DNA from: Polaribacter sp.
GTDB taxonomy: Bacteria; Bacteroidota; Bacteroidia; Flavobacteriales; Flavobacteriaceae
Assembly (NCBI GenBank): GCA_029245785.1
Contig: JAQWOR010000021.1
Span: forward strand, 86,932 to 150,931
Reading direction: 5' to 3'
Length of the DNA: 64,000 nt
Shown: piece after piece, positions 38,173 to 47,937 of the stretch
How positions within the stretch are numbered: position 1 is the stretch's first letter
How the letters are laid out: each line of letters starts with the position of its first letter
Notes under the pieces: generated by a model
Seen by the model: the letters and a program-made list of their open reading frames with translations, nothing else
The model's database searches: none
Told to the model about the DNA's origin: nothing
Position numbers and translations under genes: made by a program

Positions 38173-38409
38173 TTACTTTTTTGCTTCTTCTATATAGCTT
38201 ACTGCCTGACCTACAGTTCCAATATTTTCTGCTTGATCGTCTGGTATTTGAATATCAAATTCTTTTTCGAATTCCATAATTAATTCAACAGTATCTAAAG
38301 AATCTGCTCCTAAATCATTTGTGAAGCTAGCTTCTGTTGTTACTTCGTTATCGTCTACGCCTAATTTGTCTACGATAATAGCTTTTACTCTTGATGCAAT
38401 GTCTGACAT
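38173..38409 (-). CDS. acpP: Acyl carrier protein
   Basis: 78 residues, strongly acidic. The phosphopantetheine Ser is in [17 protein letters not shown]. First gene of the acpP-fabF-rnc cluster, with a -7 box TATTTTTG 33 nt upstream. Confidence 0.97.
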   Translation of the reverse strand: MSDIASRVKAIIVDKLGVDDNEVTTEASFTNDLGADSLDTVELIMEFEKEFDIQIPDDQAENIGTVGQAVSYIEEAKK

Positions 38410-38442
38410 AATTTTATAAGTTTTAAAAATTTAAAATCGATG

Positions 38443-38450
38443 CAAAAATA
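38443..38450 (-). promoter_or_regulatory. -7 box TATTTTTG of acpP
   Basis: The minus strand reads TATTTTTGC, a full match to TAnnTTTG, just upstream of acpP. No good -33 TTG was seen at 19-21 nt. Confidence 0.5.
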
Positions 38451-38586
38451 CGAATCTTATTATTTAATTCTAGCTTTTACATGAAAATTGTGAAATCTAA
38501 ATTAAAAAAATTTCAGAAACTTTCTTTAAAGAAATGATTATTGTTAATAATTATTCTTTTTTTTGCAGTAACACAAATCAATTTAC

Positions 38587-39162
38587 ATGAAACGAATTGC
38601 TATTTTCGCCTCAGGATCAGGCTCTAACGCAGAAAATATCATTACTTTTTTTAATGCCTCCAAAACGGCTTTAGTAACCAAAGTATATTGTAATAAAAAG
38701 GAGGCATTTGTTTTTGACCGCTGTAAAAGATTGCATATTGACTGTGTTCTTTTTAGTAAAGACGACTTATTTTCTTCAACCAGTATGATAAATCAGCTAA
38801 AAAACGACGTAGATTATATCATTTTGGCGGGGTTTTTATGGAAGGTTCCTACTGCCATCCTTCAGCAATTTCCTGATAAAATCATCAACATTCATCCAGC
38901 ATTGTTACCAAAGTACGGCGGCAAGGGAATGTACGGAATGCATGTACACAGGGCCGTAAAAGAAAACAACGAAATTGAAACGGGAATTACCATTCATTAT
39001 GTAACCGAAAATTATGATGAAGGTGCCATCATTTTTCAAGCCAAAACACCGATAGACAAAAAGGATACTCCTGAAGATATTGCACAAAAAGTACACCTAT
39101 TAGAGCAAGAACATTTTCCGAAGGAAATTGAAAAAATACTTCTAAATTTAAAAAATGGCTAA
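38587..39162 (+). CDS. purN: Phosphoribosylglycinamide formyltransferase
   Basis: 191 residues. Formyltransferase fold: IAIFASGSGSNAENI at the N-terminus binds substrate, INIHPALLPKYGGKGMYG carries the catalytic Asn/His pair, and TGITIHYVTENYDEG the Asp. Third step of purine synthesis using formyl-THF. Divergent from acpP, and overlaps the RNase H gene by 8 nt. Confidence 0.95.
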   Translation: MKRIAIFASGSGSNAENIITFFNASKTALVTKVYCNKKEAFVFDRCKRLHIDCVLFSKDDLFSSTSMINQLKNDVDYIILAGFLWKVPTAILQQFPDKIINIHPALLPKYGGKGMYGMHVHRAVKENNEIETGITIHYVTENYDEGAIIFQAKTPIDKKDTPEDIAQKVHLLEQEHFPKEIEKILLNLKNG

Positions 39163-39790
39163 AAAAAAGTTTTATGTCGTTTGGAGTGGCCACAAAACAG
39201 GTGTTTTTTCTTCATGGGCTGTTTGTAAAAAGCATATTGACGGTTTTAAAAACGCGCAATACAAAGCCTTTGCTGATAAAGCAGCCGCCGAACTCGCGTT
39301 TACAAAAAGCTATAACGACTATAAAGGCAAAAACACCAAGAAACCAACATTGACTGTTGCTGAAAAACAAGCCTACGGTACGCCTATTTTAGAAAGTATT
39401 TCGGTAGATGCTGCTTGTAGTGGAAATCCTGGTATTATGGAATACCGTGGTGTGCTGACACATAGCAAAAAAGAACTATTTAAAAAAGGTCCTTATCAAA
39501 GAGGTACCAATAATATTGGAGAATTTTTAGCATTGGTTCATGGAATTGCGATGTTAAAAAGCAAAGGCATGGATGCGCTTCCTATTTATTCTGATTCAAA
39601 AATTGCAATGAGCTGGGTACGCAAAAAACAATGTCGCACCAATCTTGTTTTTGATAAAAAAAATAAGAATCTTCTCGAATTAATCCAGCGTGCCGAAAAA
39701 TGGCTCAAAGAAAACTCATTTCAAAACCCTATCTTAAAATGGGAAACCAAAGCATGGGGCGAAATTCCTGCAGATTTTGGAAGAAAATAA
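39155..39790 (+). CDS. rnhA: Ribonuclease H with viroplasmin-like N-terminal domain
   Basis: 211 residues. Residues 1-50 (KKKFYVVWSGHKTGVFSSWAVCKKHIDGFKNAQYKAF) match the caulimovirus viroplasmin/RNase HI N-terminal hybrid-binding domain. The catalytic domain shows the acidic set ISVDAACSGNPG, NNIGEFLAL, IYSDSKIAMSW and the last Asp in IPADFGRK. It degrades RNA in RNA-DNA hybrids. It overlaps purN by 8 nt. Confidence 0.92.
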   Translation: MAKKKFYVVWSGHKTGVFSSWAVCKKHIDGFKNAQYKAFADKAAAELAFTKSYNDYKGKNTKKPTLTVAEKQAYGTPILESISVDAACSGNPGIMEYRGVLTHSKKELFKKGPYQRGTNNIGEFLALVHGIAMLKSKGMDALPIYSDSKIAMSWVRKKQCRTNLVFDKKNKNLLELIQRAEKWLKENSFQNPILKWETKAWGEIPADFGRK

Positions 39791-39870
39791 GGTGTTAGCT
39801 ACTGGTTACTAGTTGAAATTTAAAAAATAGTCTCAGCCAACCTCTTTTTAATTTTTTTTTGTCCTGACTC

Positions 39871-39890
39871 CCTGCCTACCGGCAGGCAGG
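39871..39890. repeat. Palindrome CCTGCCTACCGGCAGGCAGG
   Basis: A 20-nt GC-rich palindrome lies in the gap between rnhA and sufS, followed by TTGG. Its core is identical to the copy inside metG. A related ...GGCAGGTTGG end occurs at 62044-62053. Confidence 0.85.
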
Positions 39891-39947
39891 TTGGTTCTAG
39901 ATTTTAGGTTCTCTTTTTAATTTTTCACTTTTCTCTTTCAACTAAAA

Positions 39948-41159
39948 TTAAGCCAACATCTTTGCAGCTCTTTTTATAGCAGACACCAATATGTCTATTT
40001 CTTGTTTCGTATTATAAAATGAAAAGGAGGCCCGAACTGTACCCGGAATGTTGTAAAAATCCATAATAGGCTGCGCACAATGATGACCCGTTCTTACCGC
40101 CACACCCAATTTATCTAAAATAGCACCAATATCATACGGATGAACCCCTTCTATATTAAAAGAAATAACAGCTGTTTTACTTACCGTTCCATAGATTTTT
40201 AACCCCGCTATTTCTTGGAGTTTTTCCGTTCCGTATAGTAACAACTCATTTTCATATGCTGTAATGGCATCAAAACCTATACTGTTCATATAATCTAAGG
40301 CAACACCAAAAGCAATGCCTCCACAAATGTTTGGGGTTCCTGCTTCAAACTTATGTGGCAAGCCGGCATAGCTTGTTTTTTGAAATGTAACCGTTTCTAT
40401 CATTTCTCCACCTCCTTGATAAGGTGGTAGTTTCTGTAGCCATTCTTCTTTTCCGTAGAGGATTCCAACACCCGTTGGCCCACAAATTTTATGAGCAGAA
40501 GCCACATAAAAATCAACATCTAAGGCTTGTACATCTGGCTTAATATGTGGGCACGCTTGTGCGCCATCAATTAAAACAGCCGCACCAACCTGGTGGGCTT
40601 TTCTAATTATTTCCTGTATTGGATTGATTGTTCCTAACGCATTAGAAACATGATTGCAAAAAACCAATTTTGTTTTTTCAGAAAGTAATTCCTCATATAC
40701 ATCCAATTGTAAAGAACCATCTTCGCTCATGGGAATGACCTTTAGCACCGCGTCTGTTTTTTCGCACAACATTTGCCAAGGCACAATATTAGAATTATGT
40801 TCTAACGCAGAAACAATAATTTCATCTCCTGCCAATAACAACTCTGAAAAACCAGAAGCCACTATATTTATTCCATGGGTTGTTCCTGAAGTAAAAATAG
40901 CTTCATAGGACTTTTCTGCATTGAAATGTTGTTGGATTTTAATACGTGCTTTTTCATAAGCATCTGTTGCTTCTTGACTCAAAGAATGTACACCTCGGTG
41001 AATATTGGCGTTGTAGCTACTATAATAATCTACAATTGCATCAATCACAACCTGTGGTGTTTGTGAAGTGGCTGCATTATCAAAATACACTAAGGGCTTT
41101 CCATTTACAGTACGTTGTAAAATGGGAAAATCGGCTCTTATTTTATCTATAGAAAACAT
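39948..41159 (-). CDS. sufS: Cysteine desulfurase (SufS type)
   Basis: The start MFSIDKIRADFPILQRTV gives 403 residues. The track start (41255) adds a non-conserved leader covering the promoter. PLP Lys in VASAHKICGPTGVG; persulfide Cys in RTGHHCAQPIMDFY. Supplies sulfur to SufBCD. It is separated from sufD by an opposite-strand serine hydrolase gene, and no sufE lies beside it. Confidence 0.95.
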   Translation of the reverse strand: MFSIDKIRADFPILQRTVNGKPLVYFDNAATSQTPQVVIDAIVDYYSSYNANIHRGVHSLSQEATDAYEKARIKIQQHFNAEKSYEAIFTSGTTHGINIVASGFSELLLAGDEIIVSALEHNSNIVPWQMLCEKTDAVLKVIPMSEDGSLQLDVYEELLSEKTKLVFCNHVSNALGTINPIQEIIRKAHQVGAAVLIDGAQACPHIKPDVQALDVDFYVASAHKICGPTGVGILYGKEEWLQKLPPYQGGGEMIETVTFQKTSYAGLPHKFEAGTPNICGGIAFGVALDYMNSIGFDAITAYENELLLYGTEKLQEIAGLKIYGTVSKTAVISFNIEGVHPYDIGAILDKLGVAVRTGHHCAQPIMDFYNIPGTVRASFSFYNTKQEIDILVSAIKRAAKMLA

Positions 41160-41178
41160 CTTGTCTAACTTTGTACTA

Positions 41179-41186
41179 CAAAAATA
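41179..41186 (-). promoter_or_regulatory. -7 box TATTTTTG of sufS
   Basis: The minus strand reads TATTTTTG 19 nt upstream of the chosen sufS ATG. It indicates separate transcription of sufS and supports the shorter start. Confidence 0.5.
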
Positions 41187-41279
41187 GTTTATGTAAATGA
41201 AACGAGTATCGCGCATGACAAAAAATATTTTAAAATACATGATACATTTGTTCACAACAACAAGATATAAAAGTATTCA

Positions 41280-41310
41280 GACCCACAAGGTTTTGAAAAC
41301 CTTGTGGGTC
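41280..41310. repeat. Perfect 31-nt palindrome
   Basis: GACCCACAAGGTTTT-G-AAAACCTTGTGGGTC: 15-nt perfect arms around one base. It lies between the divergent sufS and serine-hydrolase genes. It has the same one-base-centre layout and GGTTT/AAACC core as the palindrome beside RAYT at 53212-53244. There is no T-run, so it is not a typical terminator. Confidence 0.85.
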
Positions 41311-41369
41311 TTACAGAAAACAATTGTATAAATTATTATATTTGCTTTCAACTTAAACTCGTTGTCTCT

Positions 41370-42686
41370 ATGAAATTTTTAAAAAGAAGCATCTTACTCC
41401 TTTTAGCTATTGCTACAGGAATTGTAGCGATTAATTATCCTAGGCTAAATATCATTGCAGGATATTCTGCAAAAAACATGAGTTCTTCGGTATTTTTAGC
41501 TGACAGAGGCCTTGAGTTTACAGATATCCATGACAATAATTTTGACCTTATAAAATTTGCAGATGACAATATCAATCAAACAGAAAGGTCTGCTTCTGCT
41601 TCTGTTTTTGGTTTATTGACAAGAAAAGCGGTTTTTAGAGAAGGCTTAGGAAGTGTGCTACTCTTAGACAAGACCATCAATACAAAACCTTTAATTCCGA
41701 AACGATCTGAACCAGATAACACCAATTCGTATCCGATTGGAAATGCAGCTCAAAAGGACAGCTTATTTGCTTCAGTGAACTATGATCAGCTACATAAATC
41801 GGTGGCAAAAATCTTTAATGACACTAACAAAACAAGAGCGGTTGTTGTCATCCATAAAAACCAAATTATTGCAGAAAAATATGCAGAAGGCTTTGATAAA
41901 GACGCTCGTATTTTAGGTTGGTCTATGACCAAAAGCATTACGGCTACTGTTTTTGGAGTGTTGCAAGCTCAAGGAAAACTCAATGTACAACACAAGGCGC
42001 CTATTGCTGCTTGGAAAAATGACTCTAGAAAAGAAATTACCATTCATCATTTACTACAAATGAACAGTGGTTTAGAATGGGACGAAAATTACAATACCAT
42101 TTCTGATGTGAGTAAAATGTTGGTTTTAGAAAAAGACATGACCGCAAGTCAAATTCACAAACCTTTTGTTGGAAAACCAAATGAAACTTGGAACTACTCT
42201 TCTGGAACAAGCAATTTACTATCAGGTATTTTACGAAGTCAGTTTAAAACACATCAAGAATACTTAGATTTTTGGTATGTTGAGCTTATCGATAAAATTG
42301 GAATGAATTCGATGGTGATTGAAACCGATTTGTCTGGAAATTATGTAGGCTCTTCATACGCTTGGGCAACCCCTAGAGATTGGGGTAAGTTTGGGTTGCT
42401 TTATCTAAACAACGGAAACTGGAATGGCGAACAATTATTTGATAGTACTTGGACAAACTATGTAACAACTCCAACGCCCACTTCTAAAGGAGAGTATGGC
42501 GCTCATTTTTGGCTGAATGCAGAAGGGCAATTTCCAGACATTCCCCACAACATGTTTTCTGCCAATGGTTACCAAGGGCAGCGTGTCTTTATCTTTCCTG
42601 ATCAAGACTTGGTAGTGGTTCGAATGGGTTTAAAAAGCATGGATTACAATGCTTTTTTAAAGGAGGTGATTGAGGCTATAGAATAA
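41370..42686 (+). CDS. Serine hydrolase, class C beta-lactamase-like family
   Basis: The start MKFLKRSILLLLAIATG gives 438 residues. The track start at 41304 sits in the palindrome region. An N-terminal membrane anchor or signal is followed by the beta-lactamase/transpeptidase-like domain with the SxxK Ser in GWSMTKSITATVFG (near 200) and the YxN-type WNYSSGTSNLLSG. The family covers esterases, 6-aminohexanoate-dimer hydrolases and PBP-like peptidases. The substrate is not predictable. It lies opposite to and between sufD and sufS. Confidence 0.85.
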   Translation: MKFLKRSILLLLAIATGIVAINYPRLNIIAGYSAKNMSSSVFLADRGLEFTDIHDNNFDLIKFADDNINQTERSASASVFGLLTRKAVFREGLGSVLLLDKTINTKPLIPKRSEPDNTNSYPIGNAAQKDSLFASVNYDQLHKSVAKIFNDTNKTRAVVVIHKNQIIAEKYAEGFDKDARILGWSMTKSITATVFGVLQAQGKLNVQHKAPIAAWKNDSRKEITIHHLLQMNSGLEWDENYNTISDVSKMLVLEKDMTASQIHKPFVGKPNETWNYSSGTSNLLSGILRSQFKTHQEYLDFWYVELIDKIGMNSMVIETDLSGNYVGSSYAWATPRDWGKFGLLYLNNGNWNGEQLFDSTWTNYVTTPTPTSKGEYGAHFWLNAEGQFPDIPHNMFSANGYQGQRVFIFPDQDLVVVRMGLKSMDYNAFLKEVIEAIE

Positions 42687-42699
42687 AAAACAGCTTTTT

Positions 42700-44013
42700 C
42701 TATAAATCAAACCCCATATTTACCGCCAACTTATTGGCAATAATCTTCGTAATTCTTTTTTTAACTTCTGGTATTTTTACGCTTTCTAATACTGTGTTTG
42801 CAAAAGCATACATGAGTAGCGCTCTGGCTTCTTTTTTTGGAATTCCTCGTTGTTGCATATAGAACAATGCATCACTATCTAACTGACCAATGGTACATCC
42901 GTGAGAACATTTTACATCATCTGCAAAAATTTCTAGCTGCGGCTTTGCATTAATTGTTGCTCTGTTGCTCATCAAAATATTGTTGTTTTTCTGATATGCA
43001 TTTGTTTTCTGAGCTTCTTTATTTACAAGTACTTTTCCATTAAAAACTCCCGTAGAACGCTCGTTGTAAATTCCTTTATAATCTTGGTGACTTTCGCAAT
43101 TAGGCGCTATATGGTGTACCAAGGTATTGTGATCAACATGTTGTTTTCCTTCAATAATGGTAATCCCTTTTAAAATAGAGTCGATATGCTCTCCTTTTTG
43201 GTAAAAATTTAAATTATTTCTCGTGATATTCCCTCCAAAAGAAAAGGTATGAACCGAGCACACACTGTTAGATTGCTGCTCAATAAACACGTTATCAACT
43301 AAGGATGCGTGTATGGAGTCATTCTGAATTTTATAATAATCTACCGTGGCATGTCTATCAACATATATCTCTGCAACCGCATTGGTAAGTACCGAATTGC
43401 TTGTTAAACTTTGATGGCGCTCAATAATTTGAACATGCGCATTTTGTTCAACAACAATTAAATTACGCGGCTGCAACATTGTAGCATTTTCTGCTCCTGT
43501 TGTAAAGTTGATAATTTGAATCGGCTTTTCTACCTCCACATTTTTTGGAATATGAATAAAGGCACCTTCACTAGCAAAAGCAGTATTTAAAGACGTTAGA
43601 TTGTCTTGCTTGGCAATTTTATTGAAATAATTTTCAATAATTACTTTATATTTTGGTTTTCTAAATGCTGCAGACAGTAAACAAACATCCATTCCATCAT
43701 GTGTTGTTTCCGATAAAAAAGAGCTGTACTTCCCATCAATAAACACAATTTTATAAGTGTCTATATCATGAATAAAATACTTCTTTACATCTGCCAATTC
43801 AATGGCAATTTCATTGTCTGGAAAAAGGCTATAATCTTGTTTTAATACGGAGTTCAACGAGGTGTATTTCCAAGCTTCTAATTTTTTAGACGGAAATCCC
43901 AATTTTTCAAAATGACGCAAAGCATTTGTACGGATTTCATGGATATCTGTATGGATATCGATTCCGCTTTCAAATGCTACATATGACGCTACTAATTTTT
44001 CTTTTAATTCCAT
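42700..44013 (-). CDS. sufD: Fe-S cluster assembly protein SufD
   Basis: 437 residues. The beta-helical SufB/D core has GEHIDSILKGITIIEGKQHVDHNTLVHH and the C-terminal CSHGCTIGQLDSDALFYMQQRGIPKKEARALL. Scaffold subunit of SufBCD. It lies 40 nt after sufC, with a repeat half-site in the gap. Confidence 0.95.
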   Translation of the reverse strand: MELKEKLVASYVAFESGIDIHTDIHEIRTNALRHFEKLGFPSKKLEAWKYTSLNSVLKQDYSLFPDNEIAIELADVKKYFIHDIDTYKIVFIDGKYSSFLSETTHDGMDVCLLSAAFRKPKYKVIIENYFNKIAKQDNLTSLNTAFASEGAFIHIPKNVEVEKPIQIINFTTGAENATMLQPRNLIVVEQNAHVQIIERHQSLTSNSVLTNAVAEIYVDRHATVDYYKIQNDSIHASLVDNVFIEQQSNSVCSVHTFSFGGNITRNNLNFYQKGEHIDSILKGITIIEGKQHVDHNTLVHHIAPNCESHQDYKGIYNERSTGVFNGKVLVNKEAQKTNAYQKNNNILMSNRATINAKPQLEIFADDVKCSHGCTIGQLDSDALFYMQQRGIPKKEARALLMYAFANTVLESVKIPEVKKRITKIIANKLAVNMGFDL

Positions 44014-44020
44014 TCTTCTA

Positions 44021-44037
44021 TCTTCGCAGGAATGACA
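44021..44037. repeat. Half-site of the CCTTCGCAGGAATGACA repeat
   Basis: TCTTCGCAGGAATGACA matches the right arm of the inverted repeat at 12845-12870 apart from its first bases, but the partner arm is missing. It lies in the sufC-sufD gap. Confidence 0.65.
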
Positions 44038-44053
44038 AACAAACCCTATTTAT

Positions 44054-44800
44054 TTACACCAATTCTTTAATCCAATCGTACCCTTTTTCTTCCAACTCTA
44101 AGGCCAAAGAGGCATCGCCTGATTTTACGATTTTACCATCGTACAACACATGTACAAAGTCTGGTTTTATATAGTCTAATAATCGTTGATAATGTGTAAT
44201 AATAATAACCGCATTGTCTTTTGATTTTAATTTATTAACGCCACTTGCAACAATTCGCAAAGCATCAATATCCAATCCCGAATCGGTTTCGTCAAGAATG
44301 GCCAATTTAGGCTCTAACATGGCCATTTGAAAAATCTCATTCCGTTTTTTTTCTCCTCCAGAAAATCCTTCATTTAAAGAACGAGACAAAAACTTTCGAT
44401 CTATTTCTAACAAGGCAGATTTTTCACGAATCTTTTTCAACAAGTCTTTGGCCGGCATGTCTCCCAAGCCTTTCGCTTTTCTGTTTTCGTTGATGGCTGT
44501 TTTTATAAAATTAGTGACAGAAACTCCTGGAATTTCAACGGGATATTGAAACGATAAAAACACGCCTTGGTGTGCTCTTTCTTCTGGCGCTAAATCGGCA
44601 AGATCAACACCTTCCAGTTCGATAACTCCTTCGGTCATTTCGTAACTTTCGTTTCCTGCAATGACAGAAGCCATTGTGCTTTTTCCAGCTCCATTGGGAC
44701 CCATAATTGCATGAACCTCTCCTGGTTTTACTTCTAAATTAATTCCTTTCAGAATTGCTCTATCTTCTACGCTTGCGTGTAAATTTTCTATTTTTAACAT
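44054..44800 (-). CDS. sufC: Fe-S assembly ATPase SufC
   Basis: 248 residues. ABC ATPase with Walker A GPNGAGKST, signature FSGGEKKRNEI and Walker B LAILDETDSGLD; the ETDSGLD form is specific to SufC. Drives conformational change in SufBCD. The 95-nt gap to sufB shows no clear feature. Confidence 0.97.
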   Translation of the reverse strand: MLKIENLHASVEDRAILKGINLEVKPGEVHAIMGPNGAGKSTMASVIAGNESYEMTEGVIELEGVDLADLAPEERAHQGVFLSFQYPVEIPGVSVTNFIKTAINENRKAKGLGDMPAKDLLKKIREKSALLEIDRKFLSRSLNEGFSGGEKKRNEIFQMAMLEPKLAILDETDSGLDIDALRIVASGVNKLKSKDNAVIIITHYQRLLDYIKPDFVHVLYDGKIVKSGDASLALELEEKGYDWIKELV

Positions 44801-44895
44801 ATTATATTACAATTTAAAGACTAAAATTGAAAGTCTAAAAGACGTTAAATTAAACGTTTTATTTTTTTAAATACTTTATAAACCCACTTATCATT

Positions 44896-46344
44896 TTACC
44901 CCACAGATCCTTCTAAACTAATTTCTAATAATTTTTGAGCTTCAACGGCAAACTCCATTGGTAATTTATTCAGTACCTCTTTACTAAATCCATTAACAAT
45001 TAATGCAATGGCTTTTTCAGTATCTATTCCGCGCTGGTTGCAATAAAACAATTGTTCTTCTCCAATTTTACTCGTAGTAGCCTCGTGTTCTATTTGTGCC
45101 GAACTATTTTTTGTTTCTATATACGGAAACGTGTGGGCTCCACACTCATTACCCATTAACAGAGAATCACATTGTGAAAAGTTACGTGCATTTTCTGCCC
45201 TTGCTCCAATGTGTACCAGCCCTCTATAGCTGTTCTGAGATTTCCCTGCAGAGATTCCTTTCGAAATAATGGTTGATTTGGTGTTTTTTCCCAGGTGAAT
45301 CATTTTTGTTCCTGTATCTGCTTGTTGGTAATTATTGGTCACCGCAATCGAGTAAAATTCTCCTACAGAATTATTTCCTTTTAAAATACAACTTGGATAT
45401 TTCCATGTAATGGCACTTCCTGTTTCTACTTGTGTCCAAGAAACTTTAGCATTGGTTTCGCACAATGCTCTTTTGGTAACGAAATTAAAAACACCTCCAC
45501 TTCCTTCTGCATCACCAGGGTACCAATTTTGTACGGTAGAATATTTGATTTCTGCATCATCTAAAGCAATCAACTCTACTACCGCTGCATGCAATTGATT
45601 TTCGTCTCTTGCCGGAGCAGTACAGCCTTCTAGGTAACTCACATAACTTCCTTTGTCTGCAACGACCAAGGTTCTTTCAAACTGCCCTGTTCCGCCCTCA
45701 TTAATTCTAAAATAGGTTGATAGTTCCATCGGGCAACGCACTCCTTTCGGAATATAACAGAAAGAGCCATCAGAAAAAACAGCCGAATTTAAGGCGGCAT
45801 AAAAGTTATCTGTGGTGGGCACTACGGTTCCTAAATGCTTGCGAACCAATTCTGGATGCTCTTGGATTGCTTCAGAAATAGGCATAAAAATAATGCCTTT
45901 TTCGCCCAATGTTTTCTTAAATGTTGTTGCTACAGAAACCGAATCTACGACAATATCAACAGCAACATTTGCCAATCTTTTTTGCTCTTCTAAAGAGATT
46001 CCTAACTTCTTAAAGGTTTCTAATAGATCTGGATCTACCTCATCTAAGCTGTCTAATTTCTTTTTGGGTTTTGGCGCAGAATAATAGGCTATTTCTTGAA
46101 AGTTTGGTTTTTTGTAGGTTACATTTGCCCAATTGGGTTCTTCCATTTGCTCCCAAACTCGAAAGGCTTCTAAACGCCAATCAGTCATCCATTGTGGTTC
46201 ATTTTTCTTTTTAGAAATAGCACGCACAACGTCTTCATTCAACCCTTTTTTAAAGGTTTCACTTTCTATATCAGTATAAAAACCATACTCGTACTCTTTG
46301 GTTTTTAACTCTTCTCTTAAATCGTCTTCAGTATATTTACTCAT
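44896..46344 (-). CDS. sufB: Fe-S cluster assembly protein SufB
   Basis: 482 residues. Typical motifs: [43 protein letters not shown], and the C-terminal [23 protein letters not shown]. Main scaffold for the nascent cluster. Its neighbours are the A-type carrier upstream and sufC downstream. Confidence 0.97.
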   Translation of the reverse strand: MSKYTEDDLREELKTKEYEYGFYTDIESETFKKGLNEDVVRAISKKKNEPQWMTDWRLEAFRVWEQMEEPNWANVTYKKPNFQEIAYYSAPKPKKKLDSLDEVDPDLLETFKKLGISLEEQKRLANVAVDIVVDSVSVATTFKKTLGEKGIIFMPISEAIQEHPELVRKHLGTVVPTTDNFYAALNSAVFSDGSFCYIPKGVRCPMELSTYFRINEGGTGQFERTLVVADKGSYVSYLEGCTAPARDENQLHAAVVELIALDDAEIKYSTVQNWYPGDAEGSGGVFNFVTKRALCETNAKVSWTQVETGSAITWKYPSCILKGNNSVGEFYSIAVTNNYQQADTGTKMIHLGKNTKSTIISKGISAGKSQNSYRGLVHIGARAENARNFSQCDSLLMGNECGAHTFPYIETKNSSAQIEHEATTSKIGEEQLFYCNQRGIDTEKAIALIVNGFSKEVLNKLPMEFAVEAQKLLEISLEGSVG

Positions 46345-46437
46345 CTTTTAGATATTAAAAGATTGAATGACTCAATTATTTAATAATTGAAAACTCAATC
46401 AATATCACTATTCTTTAAATTTTTGAATTGCTTTTCT

Positions 46438-46767
46438 TTATAAGGAAAAACTTTCTCCACATCCACAAGTACGGCTTGCGTTTGGGTTATTAAACACAAA
46501 TCCACTACCATTCAATCCGCCAGAATATTCTAACGTTGTTCCTACCAAGTACAAGAAGCTTTTTTTGTCTACGATGATTTTAATATTATTATCTTCAAAG
46601 ACCTTGTCTTCTTCTTGTTGGTTTTTATCAAACTTTAAATCGTAGGACAATCCAGAACATCCTCCGCTTTTTACGCCTACACGAACAAAATCTATTGCAG
46701 CATCAAAACCGTCATCGGCCATTAGCTGTGTGACTTTCTTCTTCGCTATATCTGAAACTTTTATCAT
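46438..46767 (-). CDS. sufA: A-type iron-sulfur carrier (HesB/IscA/SufA)
   Basis: 109 residues. The three conserved cysteines are visible: GGCSGLSYDL and RTCGCGESFSL. First gene of the suf cluster, 93 nt upstream of sufB, with a -7 box 33 nt upstream. Confidence 0.92.
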   Translation of the reverse strand: MIKVSDIAKKKVTQLMADDGFDAAIDFVRVGVKSGGCSGLSYDLKFDKNQQEEDKVFEDNNIKIIVDKKSFLYLVGTTLEYSGGLNGSGFVFNNPNASRTCGCGESFSL

Positions 46768-46799
46768 TATCTTAAGATAGATTAATTCTAAATTGTGCG

Positions 46800-46807
46800 C
46801 AAATATA
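46800..46807 (-). promoter_or_regulatory. -7 box TATATTTG of the suf operon
   Basis: The minus strand reads TATATTTG (full TAnnTTTG match) before the sufA ATG. No IscR-like or other operator could be recognised. Confidence 0.5.
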
Positions 46808-46874
46808 CAATATAAGTAACACTATATCACATCCTTTTGCATTATATTAAAATAGGATGGGTAAGAAAATTTTA

Positions 46875-47933
46875 TCAATTTTGAAAAGCGGCGTTCTTGA
46901 TAAAGTCATTATCTGAAAGCGTGAGTAAAAAAGCTTTTAAATCTGCTTTTTCTTTCGGTGATAATTGAACGCCTCCTTGTTCAACTTTTTTTATTAATGG
47001 ATCAATTGTTCGAGAGGTTTTTAGCCCTTCACTATAATGATTAATTACGGCGTCTATTGTTGCAAATCTTCCATCGTGCATATAAGGGGTGGTAAATGCT
47101 AGATTTCGTATAGAGGGGGTTTTAAATTTTCCACGATCAGAAGAATTTCCCGTTACACTTTCTAAACCCTTTGAAGGAAAATTATCCAATCCGTTATTAT
47201 GAAATTTATTGTCTGTCCATAACGGGTTTTTATCACTTCCATGACAATGAAAACAATCGCCTTTGGCCTCATTCATAAAGACATTGAACCCGCTTAATTC
47301 TGAAGCTGTTAGCTGTGCTGTTCCTGCTAAATATTTATCAAACTTAGCGCTTGAAGAAATCAATGTTCTTTCAAACTGGGCCAAGGCTTTAGCTACTAGT
47401 GTAGAATCTATTTTTCTAGTTCCAAATGCAGCAAAAAACAAATCAGGATATTGTAGGTTGTCTTGTAAAGAAGCCATTGCTTTTACCCAAGTATTGTGCA
47501 TTTCAACAGGGTTTCTTACTGGTTCTAATGCTTGTTCTTCTATACTGTTTGACCTTCCGTTCCAAAAGAATTTTTCATCAAAATTCCATGCCATATTAAA
47601 CAAAGGCATAGAATTTCTATTTCCTAGTTTTCCATCAATCCCTTCGCTAAACTTTTTATTGTCAGCAAATGCAAATTGCGGATCATGACAACTTGAGCAA
47701 GACTGGGTGTTGTTTGCTGATAAAATAGGATCAAAAAATAATTTTTTACCCAACAATATTCCTTCTTCTGTTTGTGGATTATTGCTTGGAACTATGGGTG
47801 CAATTAATAAATTTTCAAACAATCTTGGTATTTCAATTGGTTTTAAAACCGGTACATACACTTCGCTACTTTCTTTAGAACAAGAAGAAGCTATCACTAA
47901 TATGAAGGTATAAAAAAAGGTTCTTTTCAACAT
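46875..47933 (-). CDS. MbnH-like di-heme cytochrome c peroxidase, lipoprotein
   Basis: 352 residues. Lipobox VIASSC followed by SKES, so it is a lipoprotein. There are two haem-binding CxxCH motifs: CSSCH (about 80) and CFHCH (about 230). TPYMHDGRFATIDAVINHYSEG is typical of the CcpA/MauG superfamily. It follows an MbnP gene by 4 nt. In methanotrophs MbnH acts on MbnP by oxidising a Trp. Whether this enzyme is a peroxidase or an MbnH-type tryptophan oxidase is inferred only from the pairing. Confidence 0.85.
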   Translation of the reverse strand: MLKRTFFYTFILVIASSCSKESSEVYVPVLKPIEIPRLFENLLIAPIVPSNNPQTEEGILLGKKLFFDPILSANNTQSCSSCHDPQFAFADNKKFSEGIDGKLGNRNSMPLFNMAWNFDEKFFWNGRSNSIEEQALEPVRNPVEMHNTWVKAMASLQDNLQYPDLFFAAFGTRKIDSTLVAKALAQFERTLISSSAKFDKYLAGTAQLTASELSGFNVFMNEAKGDCFHCHGSDKNPLWTDNKFHNNGLDNFPSKGLESVTGNSSDRGKFKTPSIRNLAFTTPYMHDGRFATIDAVINHYSEGLKTSRTIDPLIKKVEQGGVQLSPKEKADLKAFLLTLSDNDFIKNAAFQN

Positions 47934-47937
47934 ACAA

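Noticed and set aside
41160-41255. Extended N-terminus of SufS
   Set aside because: Overlaps the TATTTTTG -7 box; the family begins at MFSIDKIRADFP.
41280-41310. Palindrome as a transcription terminator
   Set aside because: It lies between divergent genes and has no T-run on either side.
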